Assembly (NCBI GenBank): GCA_902625215.1
Contig: CACOAO010000002.1
Span: 114,379 to 178,378, forward strand
Origin: an uncultured SAR116 cluster alpha proteobacterium
GTDB taxonomy: Bacteria > Pseudomonadota > Alphaproteobacteria > Puniceispirillales > Marisalimonadaceae
Reading direction: 5' to 3'
Length of the DNA stretch: 64,000 nucleotides
The notes below the pieces were generated by a model that was not told the origin of the DNA, made no database searches, and saw only the letters and a program-made list of their open reading frames with translations. Shown one piece after another: positions 34,328-46,405 of the stretch. The position numbers and the translations under genes were made by a program. Each line of letters opens with the position of its first letter. Position 1 is the stretch's first letter.

Positions 34328-36226
34328 TTAATTTGGAATAGCTTTTAATAAAAATTGATTCATTATTTTGCTAAATTGAGCTGGATCAGCAGGCATCTTA
34401 CCTTCCATTAGTCTTGCTTGTTCAAATAAAAGCGTTCCAGCATCACTTACTAATTCATTGTTATCTTTTTTACTTAGAAGTGATTTCATATTTTTGATTA
34501 AAGAATGATCTCCATTAATTTCTAATATTCTTGGAGCTCCTTTATAATTAGAGTCTCTTTGGGCCATTAAATGTTCCATAGCTATGTCCATATCACCCTC
34601 ATCAGCAACCAAACAAACTGGACTATCAGTCAATTTAGATGATAATCTTATATCTTTTACCTGATCACCTAATACGACCTTTAACTGAGCAATTAGATCA
34701 ACAAATTCTTTATCTTGTTTTTCTTTATTTTCCTTTTTGTCTTTATCTTTATTTTTACTTTTTGCATCTAATTCGTCTAAATTAATTTTTCCTTGTGTAA
34801 TTGAAGTAAACTTCTTTTCTTTAAAGGAGCCGACCATAGGCAACCAGAATTGATCAATAGCATCAGTCATTATCAACACAGGTACATTCTTTGATTTAAA
34901 ACCTTCTAAATGGGGACTGGCTAGAGCTTGGGCACTTGTCTCTGCTGAGATATAGTAAATATCTTTTTGGTTTTCAGGCATTTTTTCTAAATATTGTGAC
35001 AATGAAATTGGGTCTTCACTCTCATTAGTCGTAAATCTGCACAAATCTAATAATGCTTCCTTTCTTTCAGCGTCCTCATATAAACCTTCTTTTAGTACAG
35101 CTCCATATTCTTTCCAAAAATTCTTATAACCATCCAAATCTTTTTCACTTACTTTTTTAAGTTCTCTTAAAATTTTACCTACTAAAGATTTGCTAATTTT
35201 GGCAACTGCTGGATTATTTTGAAGCATTTCTCTACTTACATTCAAATCTATATCTTGTGTATCAACTAGACCCTTAATAAATCTAAGATAACTAGGAATT
35301 AATGCGTCACATTTATCAGTTATGAAAACTCTATTGATATATAATTTTAGAGATGACTTTCTATCAGGATTAAATAAATCAAAAGGTCTAGTAGAAGGTA
35401 TGCATATAAGATTTGTATAACTTATTGTACCTTCTGTATTATTATGCATTGTTAAGAGAGGCTTTCCAAAACCTGCACCTATGTGAGAGAAAAATTCTTG
35501 ATATTGTTCGTCTTTGATTTCTTTAGAAGGACGAGTCCAAAGGGCAGAGGCTTCATTTAATGTTTTAAGCTCAGCGTCTTTTTTATCTATTTGATTTAAT
35601 TTGACAGGATAAGAAATGTGATCAGAATATTTTCTTACGACAAATTGAAGTCTAGTTTCATCTAAAAATTCTTTAGCATCTTTTTTTAATCTTAATAAAA
35701 TGGATGTACCAGATTTTTCTTTCTCCGACTTTTCTAAATTAAAACCATTTTTACCATCAGAAGACCATTTCCAAGCTTCACTATCACCAGCTTTTCTTGA
35801 TAATACTTCAACACTGTCAGCCACCATAAAAGATGCGTAAAAGCCAACACCAAATTGGCCAATCATTGACATGTCAGTTTGTTTATCTTTAGTGTTTTTA
35901 GAAATTTGTTCTAAAAAGGCTTTTGTTCCTGATCTAGCTATAGTTCCCAATGATGACTTAAGATCTTCTTCATTCATTCCAATACCGCTATCAGAAATTG
36001 TTAGGGTTTTTTCTTTATTATTTACTTCGATAATTATTTCAGCTGTCTCTGATGAATTAGCAATTTTTTTATCCGTCAAACCAAGGTATTTTCTTTTGTC
36101 TAGCGCATCTGAGGAGTTTGAAATCAACTCACGTAAAAATATTTCTCTTTCTGAATATAATGAATTAATAACTATATCTAAGATTTTACCGGTATCAGCT
36201 TCGAATTTATTATTCATATTAGTCAT
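34328..36226 (-). CDS. htpG: molecular chaperone HtpG (Hsp90)
   Basis: The 632-aa protein has the GHKL ATPase domain with LRELISNSSDALDK, the DSGIGM motif and GQFGVGFYASFMV lid region, the middle domain with LYINRVFITDK and RGLVDTQDIDLNVSRE-type sequences, and a C-terminal dimerisation domain. It refolds and stabilises client proteins in the cytoplasm. The linker near residue 495 is very Lys/Asp/Glu-rich. ATG 36226 is supported by AGGG 7 nt upstream. An RpoH-type promoter is present (36260-36288), fitting heat-shock control. Confidence 0.96.
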   Translation of the reverse strand: MTNMNNKFEADTGKILDIVINSLYSEREIFLRELISNSSDALDKRKYLGLTDKKIANSSETAEIIIEVNNKEKTLTISDSGIGMNEEDLKSSLGTIARSGTKAFLEQISKNTKDKQTDMSMIGQFGVGFYASFMVADSVEVLSRKAGDSEAWKWSSDGKNGFNLEKSEKEKSGTSILLRLKKDAKEFLDETRLQFVVRKYSDHISYPVKLNQIDKKDAELKTLNEASALWTRPSKEIKDEQYQEFFSHIGAGFGKPLLTMHNNTEGTISYTNLICIPSTRPFDLFNPDRKSSLKLYINRVFITDKCDALIPSYLRFIKGLVDTQDIDLNVSREMLQNNPAVAKISKSLVGKILRELKKVSEKDLDGYKNFWKEYGAVLKEGLYEDAERKEALLDLCRFTTNESEDPISLSQYLEKMPENQKDIYYISAETSAQALASPHLEGFKSKNVPVLIMTDAIDQFWLPMVGSFKEKKFTSITQGKINLDELDAKSKNKDKDKKENKEKQDKEFVDLIAQLKVVLGDQVKDIRLSSKLTDSPVCLVADEGDMDIAMEHLMAQRDSNYKGAPRILEINGDHSLIKNMKSLLSKKDNNELVSDAGTLLFEQARLMEGKMPADPAQFSKIMNQFLLKAIPN

Positions 36227-36259
36227 AGAATTACCCTGATTGTTGTTAATTAATAATGT

Positions 36260-36288
36260 AAATTGGTAATTTAAAATGTTTTTTCAAG
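36260..36288 (-). promoter_or_regulatory. RpoH (sigma-32)-type promoter of htpG
   Basis: On the minus strand CTTG (36288-36285), extended to CTTGAA, is followed after 18 nt by CCAATTT (36266-36260). The alphaproteobacterial heat-shock consensus is CTTG-N17/18-CYTATNT, so 9 of 10 specified bases match. The predicted transcript start would give a leader of about 25-30 nt with the AGGG of htpG. Confidence 0.65.
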
Positions 36289-36385
36289 AGTAAAAATTAT
36301 ATTTTTACATACAAAAAAAGACTTAATTTTTTTCTAAAGATTTATAACTTAAAGATATTATTGGATTTTATATCATAATTGATAA

Positions 36386-37162
36386 TTAGTGATTATAATC
36401 TGAGTTTTCTTGGTCTAAAATAAACTTTATTTCTCTTAAAAAAGCTGTTCCTGCAGGATTAGGATGTTCTTCACTTTCTAATTCCTGGGCAGTCTTTTCA
36501 GCTACAATGTCATCTAATATACTTAATTTTTTCCCAGTCTGAAGAGCTTTAATATACATTTTAGCTGCTCTTTCAAAATAAAATAATCTATTAAAAGTCT
36601 CTGCAACATTTTGTCCAAAGATTAATATTCCGTGATTACCCATTATAAAAGTATGTTTTTTGGGGTCGGAAAGTAAATTTGCACATCTTTTACCTTCTTC
36701 TTCAAAAGCCAAGCCTCCATAATTTTTATCTACTACCTGTCTGTTAAAAAACATAGACGCAACTTGATTTATTGGAGGTAAAATACAGTCTTGTAAAGAA
36801 GCTAAAGTGGTTGCGTATATTGAATGAACATGCATTATACATTTTGCATGTGGGCATAATTTATGAATTGCCCCATGTAATCCCCATGCTGTAGCATCGG
36901 GTGGATTTTTACTTGTAAGTACTGACTTATCATCTACATCTAATAATAGCAAATCAGATGCCTTAATTCTTGAAAAATGCCACATATTGGGGTTCATTAG
37001 AAATTCAGTACCATCAGAATTTACCGCAAGACTAAAATGGTTTGCTACAGCTTCGTGCAAATTACATCTTTCTGCCCATCTAAATGCAGCAGCCAAATCT
37101 TTTCTTTCTTCAAGAAAGTTATTGTTTGATAGGTAATTTTCTCTATGTTTAATTTCATCCAT
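36386..37162 (-). CDS. class II aldolase/adducin family protein
   Basis: A 258-aa zinc-dependent family member. Metal-binding His residues are in CIMHVHSIYAT at about residues 118-122, with a later His in FIMGNHGILIFGQ. WGLHGAIH precedes the metal site. The family includes fuculose- and ribulose-phosphate aldolases and epimerases and many uncharacterised members in Alphaproteobacteria; the N-terminal DLAAAFRWAERCNLHEAVANH pattern matches the latter group. It is transcribed towards htpG on the same strand, 159 nt apart, probably separately. Confidence 0.85.
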   Translation of the reverse strand: MDEIKHRENYLSNNNFLEERKDLAAAFRWAERCNLHEAVANHFSLAVNSDGTEFLMNPNMWHFSRIKASDLLLLDVDDKSVLTSKNPPDATAWGLHGAIHKLCPHAKCIMHVHSIYATTLASLQDCILPPINQVASMFFNRQVVDKNYGGLAFEEEGKRCANLLSDPKKHTFIMGNHGILIFGQNVAETFNRLFYFERAAKMYIKALQTGKKLSILDDIVAEKTAQELESEEHPNPAGTAFLREIKFILDQENSDYNH

Positions 37163-37244
37163 TTTTTACAGCTATAAAATAATTTTTTTATATTGTAATT
37201 AAAAAAGCCAAATTGTACAAACTAAAGTAAACATAAGGATAATA

Positions 37245-37574
37245 ATGGGATATTTATACCTTTTTATAGCTATTGTTGGTGAAGTAATAGCCACTACTTA
37301 TCTCAAAAGTACCAACAATTTTACAGAGTTTTTACCCACAACTTATGTTGTAATAGGTTACGGGACAGCTTTCTATTTCATGATGCTAGCAATGAAAACT
37401 ATTCCTATCGCCATTACATATTCAATTTGGGCAGGCATAGGTATTTCTGCAATTACAATTTTAGGCGCCTTAAAATATAAAGAGATACCAGATATGTTAG
37501 CTATTTTAGGACTTTTACTAATAATTCTCGGGGTAATAATATTAGTTTTTTTTAGTAAAATGAGTGCCAGTTAA
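37245..37574 (+). CDS. small multidrug resistance (SMR) family transporter
   Basis: A 109-aa protein with four transmembrane helices. The essential membrane Glu is Glu13 in IVGEVIATTYLK, followed by the YSIWAGIGI block in helix 3, both hallmarks of the EmrE/Qac family, which exchange protons for cationic compounds or guanidinium as dimers. AAGGA precedes ATG 37245. Its stop overlaps the lpd stop by 4 bp (TTAA). It is the last plus-strand gene in the window. Confidence 0.9.
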   Translation: MGYLYLFIAIVGEVIATTYLKSTNNFTEFLPTTYVVIGYGTAFYFMMLAMKTIPIAITYSIWAGIGISAITILGALKYKEIPDMLAILGLLLIILGVIILVFFSKMSAS

Positions 37575-38983
37575 AAATGTATTGCTTTAGAGTAGGTTGC
37601 TAATGCAGCTTCTTTAATTGCCTCGTTAACAGTAGGATGACCGTGACATATTCTAGCCACATCTTCTGATGATGCTCCAAATCCCATAGCAATGGATAAT
37701 TCATGAATTACAGTCCCTGCCTCATGGCCAATCATGTGAGCCCCCAAAATTTTATCTGTGGATTTATCAGAAAGTATCTTCACCATACCATCAGTATGAC
37801 TAATAGCTTTAGCTCTACTATTTGCAATTAATGGAAATGTCCCTTTATTATAAGAAATTCTCGCTGCTTTTAATTCTTCTTCTGTTTTACCAATTACTGC
37901 CACTTCAGGTGCAGTATATATAATTCCTGGAACAAGATTGTAGTCAACATGTCCTGCTTCACCATTCATTATCTCAACAGCAGCTACACCATCTTCTTCG
38001 GCTTTGTGAGCTAACATAGGCCCCCTGATCACATCTCCAATTGCATAAATATTTGAAATTGAAGTTTGAAAATTTTCGTTTGTTTCTATAAAACCGTGTT
38101 TGTCTATTTTCAAATTTAATTTATCTAAACCTAAGCCATTGGTATTTGGTTTTCTACCAACAGATACTAATGCAACATCAGCAATTAAATCGTTAATATT
38201 GTTATTATTAACATCTTTAATTGTAAGTGATACTTTATCTTTATCTATCAATGCTTTTTCAACCGAACTGCCCAGTCTGAATTTTACTCCTTGTTTTTGA
38301 AGTATTTTCATAAAATTATTAGCTATTTCATCATCAATCCCAGGTAAAATTCTTGGTAGATATTCTACTACCTCGACTTCTGCCCCCAGCCTTCTCCATA
38401 CAGTACCCATTTCAAGACCAATTATTCCAGCACCAATGACAACCATCTTTTGAGGAACCTTGTCCAACTCTAAGGCACCTGTTGATGTTACAATTTTCTT
38501 CTCATCTACATCTATATTAGGAAGATTTGCAGGTTCAGATCCTGTTGCAATAATTATTTTTTCTGTATTGATTATTTCAATTTCTTTATCATTCATAACT
38601 TCAATCTCATTTGGAGATAAAATTTTTGCAGTCCCAATATATTTAGAAACCTTATTTTTTTTGAACAGGAAATCTATTCCTTTTGTAAGCTCGTCTACGA
38701 TACCTAGTTTCTTTTTAAGTAATTTTGGCAAGTCAAGGCTTACATCTTTATATCTAATGCCCCATTCCTCATTTCCACTAGATTTGATTGAATTTTCATA
38801 TTGTTCTGAAGCGTGTAACAATGCCTTAGATGGTATACATCCTACATTCAAACACGTTCCACCCAGAGTTTTTCGTTTTTCTATACATGCTACTTTCATA
38901 CCTTTTTGAGCAGCAACTATAGCGGCAACATAGCCTCCAGGCCCTGAGCCAATTACAACAAGATCAAATTTTTTATCAGACAT
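37571..38983 (-). CDS. lpd: dihydrolipoyl dehydrogenase (E3)
   Basis: A 470-aa flavoprotein disulfide reductase that reoxidises dihydrolipoamide of 2-oxo acid dehydrogenase complexes. GSGPGGYVAA at residues 12-21 binds FAD; the redox pair is in GGTCLNVGCIPSK; VIGAGIIGLEMG binds NAD; the catalytic His-Glu pair is in HGHPTVNEA near the C-terminus. It is the last gene of the suc operon, 21 nt after sucB, so it probably serves the 2-oxoglutarate dehydrogenase. Confidence 0.96.
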   Translation of the reverse strand: MSDKKFDLVVIGSGPGGYVAAIVAAQKGMKVACIEKRKTLGGTCLNVGCIPSKALLHASEQYENSIKSSGNEEWGIRYKDVSLDLPKLLKKKLGIVDELTKGIDFLFKKNKVSKYIGTAKILSPNEIEVMNDKEIEIINTEKIIIATGSEPANLPNIDVDEKKIVTSTGALELDKVPQKMVVIGAGIIGLEMGTVWRRLGAEVEVVEYLPRILPGIDDEIANNFMKILQKQGVKFRLGSSVEKALIDKDKVSLTIKDVNNNNINDLIADVALVSVGRKPNTNGLGLDKLNLKIDKHGFIETNENFQTSISNIYAIGDVIRGPMLAHKAEEDGVAAVEIMNGEAGHVDYNLVPGIIYTAPEVAVIGKTEEELKAARISYNKGTFPLIANSRAKAISHTDGMVKILSDKSTDKILGAHMIGHEAGTVIHELSIAMGFGASSEDVARICHGHPTVNEAIKEAALATYSKAIHF

Positions 38984-39004
38984 TTAACACCTTCAATTTA
39001 TACA

Positions 39005-40288
39005 CTAAGCGCCTACAACAAGACGTCTTGGATCTTCTATTATTTCTTTGATTCTAACTAGAAAGGATACTGCTTCTCGTCCATCAATTATTCTATGATC
39101 ATATGAAAGTGCCAGGTACATCATTGGCCTAATCTCGATGTTATCTCCTATTGCCACTGGTCTTTTTTGAATTTTGTGCATTCCTAGAATACCTGATTGA
39201 GGTGGATTTAAAATTGGTGAAGACATTAATGATCCGTAAACTCCACCATTTGAAATAGTAAAAGTTCCACCAGCCATATCAGACATTGATAAATTACCTT
39301 CTTTAGCTTTTTGACCAAACTCAGCAATTGTTGCTTCAGTTTCACCAAAAGACATTTTGTCTGCATTTTTTAAAACAGGAACAACCAAACCTTGGGATGT
39401 TCCTACAGCCACACCTATATTATAATAATTCTTATAAATAATATCATTACCATCTATTTCTGCATTCACAGCCGGAAATTGATTTAAAGCGTCAATTGAC
39501 GCTTTAACAAAAAAGCTCATATATCCGAGCCTAACACCATTCTTCTTTTCAAAACTCTCCTGATAATTTTTTCGCATTTCCATTAGTGCTGACATGTCAA
39601 CTTCATTATATGTTGTTAACATTGCCGCGGTGTTCTGGGCTTCTTTTAATCTCCTGGCAATAGCTTGACGAAGACGAGACATCGGAATTCTCTCTTCAAG
39701 ATCAACACTATCTTCGTTTCGAGTGTTTTCAATTACTTGGTCACTAGATTTAGTTTCAAGTTTGTTAATAGTTGGTTTTTCTTTTTCTACATCTTTAACT
39801 TTAACTTCCTCAGAAATTTCTTCTTTTTTATCCTGCTTTTCTCCAGCAATTATTGTTCCTAACAAAGCTCCAACTTCTACTGTATCTCCTTCTGAAACAA
39901 CGGTGTTTTCTAATATTCCTGAAGTAGAAGCAGGAACTTCTAATGTTACCTTATCTGTTTCTAATTCTACTATTGGGTCATCTACTTCAACATAGTCACC
40001 TTGTTTTTTTATCCACTTAGATACAGTCGCCTCAACAACAGACTCTCCTAAAACTGGAACTAAGACATCCATACCATTTACCTTTCCTTTAAGAATATTA
40101 TTATTGGAATTAGAAATTTTTTCATCTAGTTTAGTATTATTTATTAAGTTTAAGTGAAGAAGAACATCTCCTTTTGTTACTCTACCATCAACACCTGTGC
40201 CAATTATATTATTAATATCTAATTTTTTTTCTATAATTAGCTTTGCTGCAGAAGGCATCGCAAGCTTTTGGATATTTTTATTGCTCAT
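39005..40288 (-). CDS. sucB: dihydrolipoyl succinyltransferase (E2 of 2-oxoglutarate dehydrogenase) with permuted domain order
   Basis: A 427-aa E2. The C-terminal catalytic domain (about 198-427) with [14 protein letters not shown] and [12 protein letters not shown] (His398, Asp402) and the lipoyl domain (about 73-148, lipoyl Lys113 in [10 protein letters not shown]) are normal. What is odd is the order: the peripheral subunit-binding domain, recognised from [14 protein letters not shown] and [17 protein letters not shown], is at residues 10-46, before the lipoyl domain. The usual order is lipoyl, binding domain, catalytic. The linker 150-197 between lipoyl and catalytic domains is charged and holds no second binding domain. 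It is 8 nt downstream of sucA and 21 nt upstream of lpd. Confidence 0.95.
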   Translation of the reverse strand: MSNKNIQKLAMPSAAKLIIEKKLDINNIIGTGVDGRVTKGDVLLHLNLINNTKLDEKISNSNNNILKGKVNGMDVLVPVLGESVVEATVSKWIKKQGDYVEVDDPIVELETDKVTLEVPASTSGILENTVVSEGDTVEVGALLGTIIAGEKQDKKEEISEEVKVKDVEKEKPTINKLETKSSDQVIENTRNEDSVDLEERIPMSRLRQAIARRLKEAQNTAAMLTTYNEVDMSALMEMRKNYQESFEKKNGVRLGYMSFFVKASIDALNQFPAVNAEIDGNDIIYKNYYNIGVAVGTSQGLVVPVLKNADKMSFGETEATIAEFGQKAKEGNLSMSDMAGGTFTISNGGVYGSLMSSPILNPPQSGILGMHKIQKRPVAIGDNIEIRPMMYLALSYDHRIIDGREAVSFLVRIKEIIEDPRRLVVGA

Positions 40289-40296
40289 TAAATGAT

Positions 40297-43191
40297 TTAC
40301 TCTGCTGCATGTCTGCTAGCTTTCTTTGCGGTAAATTGAAGAGCATCATTAACTAAGTCATTTTGCTCTTTGTTATGTCTAGAAAAAGATCCTGTTGCAG
40401 GAGAAGCAGCTTCTGATCTTCCAGCGTAAATTGGCCTTGAAAATTTTGCTTTAATGTCAACTAGAACTTGTTCAATTCTTCTATCTACAAAAAACCATGC
40501 TCCCATATTTTTAGGCTCTTCTTGACACCAGACAACTTCAGCATTTGGTGTTTTTGACAACATTTCTTTTAATGTTTTCGAAGGAAAAGGATAAATTTGT
40601 TCTAGTCTAAGTATTCGAATATTATTAATTTTTCTTTTGTCTCTTTCTTCTAATAAATTATAAAAAACTTTACCTGAACAAATCACTACTCTTTTTATTT
40701 CGCTATCCTTAAGCTCTATATTTGGGTCTCTGATGACTCTTCTAAAAGCAGTTTGCTCTGACATATCTGATAAACTAGATACGCACATTTTATGTCTTAA
40801 TAAACTCTTTGGGGTCATTATTATTAGAGGTTTTCGAAAATCTCGTTTTAATTGTCTTCTCAAAGCATGAAAATAGTTTGCAGGTGTGCTACAATTCAAT
40901 ACTTGCATATTATCTTCACCACAGAGCTGTAAATATCTTTCTAATCTAGCTGATGAGTGTTCTGGCCCTTGACCTTCATATCCGTGTGGTAAAAGCATAA
41001 CCAAACCTGACATTCTTAACCATTTTGCTTCACCACTTGAAATAAATTGGTCAACTATTACTTGGGCACCATTGGCAAAGTCTCCAAATTGTGCCTCCCA
41101 CATGACTAAGGCTGTTGGTTCAGTCAATGAGAAACCATATTCAAATCCGAGTACGGAAGCTTCTGACAAAGGTGAGTCAATTACTTCAAATGTTTCTTGT
41201 TTATCTTTTATGTTATTTAATGGAGTGTATCTATTTTCAGAAATTTGATCTATGAAGACAGAATGTCTTTGAGAAAAAGTTCCTCTACGACTATCCTGAC
41301 CAGACAGTCTTACTGGATGACCCTCTAAAAGCAGTGACCCAAACGCTAAATGTTCTGCAGTTGACCAGTCAATTCCTTCTCCACTATCAATAGCTTTTTT
41401 CCTAGCATCAATAACTCTTAATAATTTTTTATTGATATGAAAGCCTTCAGGAACGGTGGTAATAGCCTTTCCAATTTCTTTTAGTATTTCTGTTGAAACA
41501 GAAGTTTCACCTCTTCTTGCATCACCATGAGCGGTTCTTAGGTTTGACCATTGTCCTTCTAACCAGTCAGCCTTATTGGGTTTGTAACTTGAGCCAGCTA
41601 TAAATTCTTTTTCTAAAAATTTATTATGGTTATCAACTTCGTCTTTGGCTTCCTTTTGACTTATTATTCCCTGGTTAATAAGCTTTTGAGCATAAATTTT
41701 ACTAATACTATCGTGAGAGCCTATTGTTTTATACATTAATGGTTGAGTAAATGCCGGTTCATCACCTTCATTGTGACCATATCGTCTATAACTTATAATA
41801 TCTAACACTACGTCACATGCAAATTTTTGTCTGAATTCAGTTGCAATTCTAGAAGCATGAACAACAGCTTCTGGATCATCTCCATTAATGTGCATTATAG
41901 GAGCCATTACCATTTTAGCTACATCAGTACAATAAGGACTTGAGCGAGAATAATTAGGGCTAGTAGTGAAGCCAATTTGATTATTCACAACTATATGTAT
42001 TGTCCCTCCAGTCCTGTAACCTCTAAGTCCAGAAAAATCAAAAGTTTCAGCGACTATACCTTGACCTGCAAAAGCAGCATCACCGTGAAGAACAATTCCT
42101 AGTACAGACAATCTGTCATTAGTATCATTATGTTGATTTTGTTTTGCTCTTACTCTGCCTATCACAACTGGTGCAACAACCTCTAAATGTGAAGGATTGG
42201 CTTGTAAGGACAAGTGAACTGTTTTTCCATCAAACTCTCTGTCAGCTGAAGCACCCATGTGGTATTTAACGTCTCCAGAACCTCCGGCATCTTCTGGATT
42301 TGCTTGGTTACCTAAAAATTCAGAAATAATCGCTCGAAAAGGTTTATTTAAAATATTATATAAAAGGTTGAGTCTTCCTCTGTGAGCCATCGCAATTACA
42401 ACTTCTTTCATTCCTAATTGACTGCCACGTTTCAATATTTGCTCTATTGCTGGCACTACTGACTCGGAACCGTCTAGTCCAAATCTTTTAGTTCCTGCAT
42501 ATTTTTTATGAAGAAATTGTTCGAATGTTTCTGCTCCAACTAAACGTTCGTAAATAGCCTTTTTACCTCTTTTAGTAAATTCAGTAGCATTACGAATAGA
42601 CTCAATTCTTTCTTGTATCCATGCTTTTTGAGCTGGATCCTGAACATGCATAAATTCTATTCCTATGGATCCACAATAGGTTTCTTTGACTATTTCCATA
42701 ATTTGCCTAAGAGTAGCGGACTCCATACCTAGGACATAGTCTATGAATATAGGTCTATCCCAGTCATCATCAGTAAATCCATATGTCTGAGGATCTAATT
42801 CAGGATGAATGTTCTGTTCTTGTAAATTGAGCGGATCTAATTTAGCTAAAAGATGTCCATTTATCCTGTATGCTCTAATAAGCATAATAGCTCTTATAGA
42901 GTCAGTTGTTGCTGCTCTTAAATCTGTAGCAGATAAATTGCCTTTTCCTGCTATTCCTCGAGCAACTGCTTTTACACTCTCAACAGTATCAATTGCTCCA
43001 ATAACCTTACTATTTTTTTTTGCCCAACTAGGTCCTTCATCTAATAATTTGTCGTCTGCGTTTGTTTTAAACCATAAATCCCATTCCTTTGGAACTGAAT
43101 TTGAGTTTTCTTTCCATTCTTTATACAAATCATTTATGAAGGTAGCATTAGCACCAGAAAGAAAGCTTTGATCAGAGCTTTGGTCATTCAT
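40297..43191 (-). CDS. sucA: 2-oxoglutarate dehydrogenase E1 component
   Basis: The 964-aa thiamine-diphosphate enzyme decarboxylates 2-oxoglutarate and transfers succinyl to the lipoyl arm of SucB. The N-terminal [17 protein letters not shown] segment is the usual E2-contacting region; [28 protein letters not shown] and [10 protein letters not shown] form the ThDP site; the C-terminal domain has the transketolase pyrimidine part with [12 protein letters not shown] and [17 protein letters not shown]. Length is normal. AAAGGAC lies about 10 nt before ATG 43191; sucD ends 69 nt upstream. Confidence 0.97.
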   Translation of the reverse strand: MNDQSSDQSFLSGANATFINDLYKEWKENSNSVPKEWDLWFKTNADDKLLDEGPSWAKKNSKVIGAIDTVESVKAVARGIAGKGNLSATDLRAATTDSIRAIMLIRAYRINGHLLAKLDPLNLQEQNIHPELDPQTYGFTDDDWDRPIFIDYVLGMESATLRQIMEIVKETYCGSIGIEFMHVQDPAQKAWIQERIESIRNATEFTKRGKKAIYERLVGAETFEQFLHKKYAGTKRFGLDGSESVVPAIEQILKRGSQLGMKEVVIAMAHRGRLNLLYNILNKPFRAIISEFLGNQANPEDAGGSGDVKYHMGASADREFDGKTVHLSLQANPSHLEVVAPVVIGRVRAKQNQHNDTNDRLSVLGIVLHGDAAFAGQGIVAETFDFSGLRGYRTGGTIHIVVNNQIGFTTSPNYSRSSPYCTDVAKMVMAPIMHINGDDPEAVVHASRIATEFRQKFACDVVLDIISYRRYGHNEGDEPAFTQPLMYKTIGSHDSISKIYAQKLINQGIISQKEAKDEVDNHNKFLEKEFIAGSSYKPNKADWLEGQWSNLRTAHGDARRGETSVSTEILKEIGKAITTVPEGFHINKKLLRVIDARKKAIDSGEGIDWSTAEHLAFGSLLLEGHPVRLSGQDSRRGTFSQRHSVFIDQISENRYTPLNNIKDKQETFEVIDSPLSEASVLGFEYGFSLTEPTALVMWEAQFGDFANGAQVIVDQFISSGEAKWLRMSGLVMLLPHGYEGQGPEHSSARLERYLQLCGEDNMQVLNCSTPANYFHALRRQLKRDFRKPLIIMTPKSLLRHKMCVSSLSDMSEQTAFRRVIRDPNIELKDSEIKRVVICSGKVFYNLLEERDKRKINNIRILRLEQIYPFPSKTLKEMLSKTPNAEVVWCQEEPKNMGAWFFVDRRIEQVLVDIKAKFSRPIYAGRSEAASPATGSFSRHNKEQNDLVNDALQFTAKKASRHAAE

Positions 43192-43260
43192 GGTTTATAG
43201 TCCTTTTAAAGTGTATATGCTTACAAATACAATAAACAAAAACTTAACAATTAAATCAAG

Positions 43261-44142
43261 TTATTTCCATTCTTCAATTGCTTTTACAACCGCTTCACCC
43301 AAGCCAGATGGAGATTCAGACATTATAAACCCACATTCACTCATGACTTTAACTTTGGTATCTGCACCTCCACTTCCACCACTGACTATTGCACCGGCAT
43401 GGCCCATTGTTCTACCTGGAGGAGCAGTTTTCCCTGCAATAAAACCTGCAATTGGTTTTTTAATTTTATGATTTTTATAGAAATTTGCTGCTTCTTCTTC
43501 GGCATTACCGCCAATTTCACCAATCATCAAAATTGCCTCTGTTTGCTCGTCATTAAGAAACATATCTAAACAATCTATAAAATTTGTTCCATTAATTGGA
43601 TCGCCTCCAATGCCAATACATGTTGATTGACCTAAACTAGCAGCCGTGGTTTGTGCAACTGCCTCATAAGTTAATGTTCCAGATCTGGAAACAATTCCTA
43701 TTTTACCAGGAGTATGAATATGTCCTGGCATAATTCCAATTTTACACTGACCAGGAGTGATTACACCTGGGCAGTTAGGGCCTATAAGTCTAGATTTTGA
43801 CTGGTTCAAAAACTGCTTAACTTTGATCATATCCTGAACTGGTATACCTTCTGTAATACATATTATCAGAGGTATTTTCGATTCTATCGCCTCTAATATT
43901 GAGTCAGCTGCAAAAGGAGGAGGAACATATATAACTGTTGCATCAGGATTTACTTCTTTAACACACTCATTAACAGTATTGAAAACTGGAAGATTTAAAT
44001 GTTTAGTGCCACCCTTACCTGGGGTGACTCCTCCAACCATTTTAGTTCCGTATGCTATGGCTTGCTCTGAATGAAAAGTTCCTTGTCCTCCGGTAAACCC
44101 TTGGCAAATAACTTTTGTATCTTTGTTAATCAATACAGACAT
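43261..44142 (-). CDS. sucD: succinyl-CoA synthetase alpha subunit
   Basis: The 293-aa subunit binds CoA and carries the phosphorylated His. [20 protein letters not shown] opens the CoA-binding domain, GGDPINGT follows, and the active His is in [10 protein letters not shown]. An in-frame GTG at 44166 would extend the protein by 8 residues, but the Shine-Dalgarno AAAGGAG (44152-44158) then lies inside the gene; with ATG 44142 it has a 9-nt spacer and the gene starts 4 nt after sucC. It catalyses substrate-level phosphorylation with SucC. Confidence 0.96.
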   Translation of the reverse strand: MSVLINKDTKVICQGFTGGQGTFHSEQAIAYGTKMVGGVTPGKGGTKHLNLPVFNTVNECVKEVNPDATVIYVPPPFAADSILEAIESKIPLIICITEGIPVQDMIKVKQFLNQSKSRLIGPNCPGVITPGQCKIGIMPGHIHTPGKIGIVSRSGTLTYEAVAQTTAASLGQSTCIGIGGDPINGTNFIDCLDMFLNDEQTEAILMIGEIGGNAEEEAANFYKNHKIKKPIAGFIAGKTAPPGRTMGHAGAIVSGGSGGADTKVKVMSECGFIMSESPSGLGEAVVKAIEEWK

Positions 44143-44146
44143 CTTG

Positions 44147-45313
44147 TTAATCTCCTTTAACAGCACTTACAATTTTCATTGCCGCATCATCTAAGTCGTC
44201 CGCAGGTATTATTTTCAATCCAGAATCCCTAAGAATTTTTTTTCCTTCTTCTACATTTGTACCAGCTAATCTTACAACCAAAGGTTTGGATAATGAGAGT
44301 GTCTTAGCTGCTGCAACTACTCCACTGGCAATAATATCACAGCGCATAATCCCTCCGAAAATATTTACCAAAATACCTTCTACAGCTGAGTCAGATAAAA
44401 TGATTTTAAAAGCTTCAGTAACTTTTTCCTTGGTAGCACTTCCTCCTACATCTAAAAAATTTGCTGGGGATGCACCTTTAAGTTTAATAATATCCATTGT
44501 AGCCATGGCAAGACCTGCACCATTCACTAAACAACCTATTGTTCCATCAAGTTTTATATAGGCTAAATCAAATTTGCTGGCTAATATTTCAGCAGGATCC
44601 TCTTCAGTTTCGTCTCTTAATGATATTATATCAGAGTGCTTGAATAAGGCATTATTATCAAAAGACATTTTTGCATCAAGGGCAATTAAACTATTTTCAG
44701 AGGTCAATACAAGTGGATTAATTTCCAATAAACTAGCGTCTTTTTCAGTAAAGAGTTTATATAGTTGATTAAAAAATTTTCCTGATTGCTTAAAACTAGA
44801 TCCTTCTAATTTAAGTTCGTTTGCTATTAATCTTGAATGAAAGGGTTGAAAGCCAATAGTTGGATCTATATTGAATGATAGAATTTTTTCAGGGGTTTCT
44901 TTTGCCACCTGTTCAATGTCCATGCCTCCTTCAGTGGATGCTATTATTGAAACTCTACTAGTGACTCGGTCTACTACCATGGAAAAATAATATTCAGCAT
45001 TTATATCACATCCGTCTTCAATGTAGAGCCTCTGAACTAATTTACCCTCAGAGCCTGTTTGATGAGTAATTAAGTTTTTTCCTAATATTATCTCAGCCGA
45101 ATTTTTTACTTGATCTAAACTTTTTACAACTTTAACTCCACCCGCCTTTCCTCTTCCACCTGCATGTATTTGGGCTTTGACAACAAAGATTGGACCTGGT
45201 AATTTTTTTGCTGCTCTTACAGCCTCGTCAGTTGTGAATGCAACGTATCCAGAGGGCGTAGGTATATTATATTGTCTTAATAACTCTTTAGCCTGGTGTT
45301 CATGAATGTCCAA
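44147..45313 (-). CDS. sucC: succinyl-CoA synthetase beta subunit
   Basis: A 388-aa ATP-grasp subunit. [18 protein letters not shown] is the standard N-terminus; [15 protein letters not shown] and the ATP-grasp core follow, then INPLVLT with metal ligands and [11 protein letters not shown] at the phospho-His contact. Together with SucD it forms ATP or GTP from succinyl-CoA. It is preceded by mdh (24-nt gap) and followed by sucD (4 nt), all in one direction. Confidence 0.97.
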   Translation of the reverse strand: MDIHEHQAKELLRQYNIPTPSGYVAFTTDEAVRAAKKLPGPIFVVKAQIHAGGRGKAGGVKVVKSLDQVKNSAEIILGKNLITHQTGSEGKLVQRLYIEDGCDINAEYYFSMVVDRVTSRVSIIASTEGGMDIEQVAKETPEKILSFNIDPTIGFQPFHSRLIANELKLEGSSFKQSGKFFNQLYKLFTEKDASLLEINPLVLTSENSLIALDAKMSFDNNALFKHSDIISLRDETEEDPAEILASKFDLAYIKLDGTIGCLVNGAGLAMATMDIIKLKGASPANFLDVGGSATKEKVTEAFKIILSDSAVEGILVNIFGGIMRCDIIASGVVAAAKTLSLSKPLVVRLAGTNVEEGKKILRDSGLKIIPADDLDDAAMKIVSAVKGD

Positions 45314-45337
45314 AACTTTAACCTTTCTATCGTGAGC

Positions 45338-46300
<963 letters not shown>

Positions 46301-46405
46301 CTATTATTATTTAATTGGGACAATATATTAATTAATCATTATTTTTGTTTTATCTTTTAGACTTTTTTTTAGAGTGTATCAAGGTTAGAATAAAGTTATT
46401 AACTC

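Noticed and set aside
44143..44166. N-terminal extension of sucD from GTG 44166
   Set aside because: The Shine-Dalgarno would be inside the coding region and the start would overlap sucC; ATG 44142 fits the family start.
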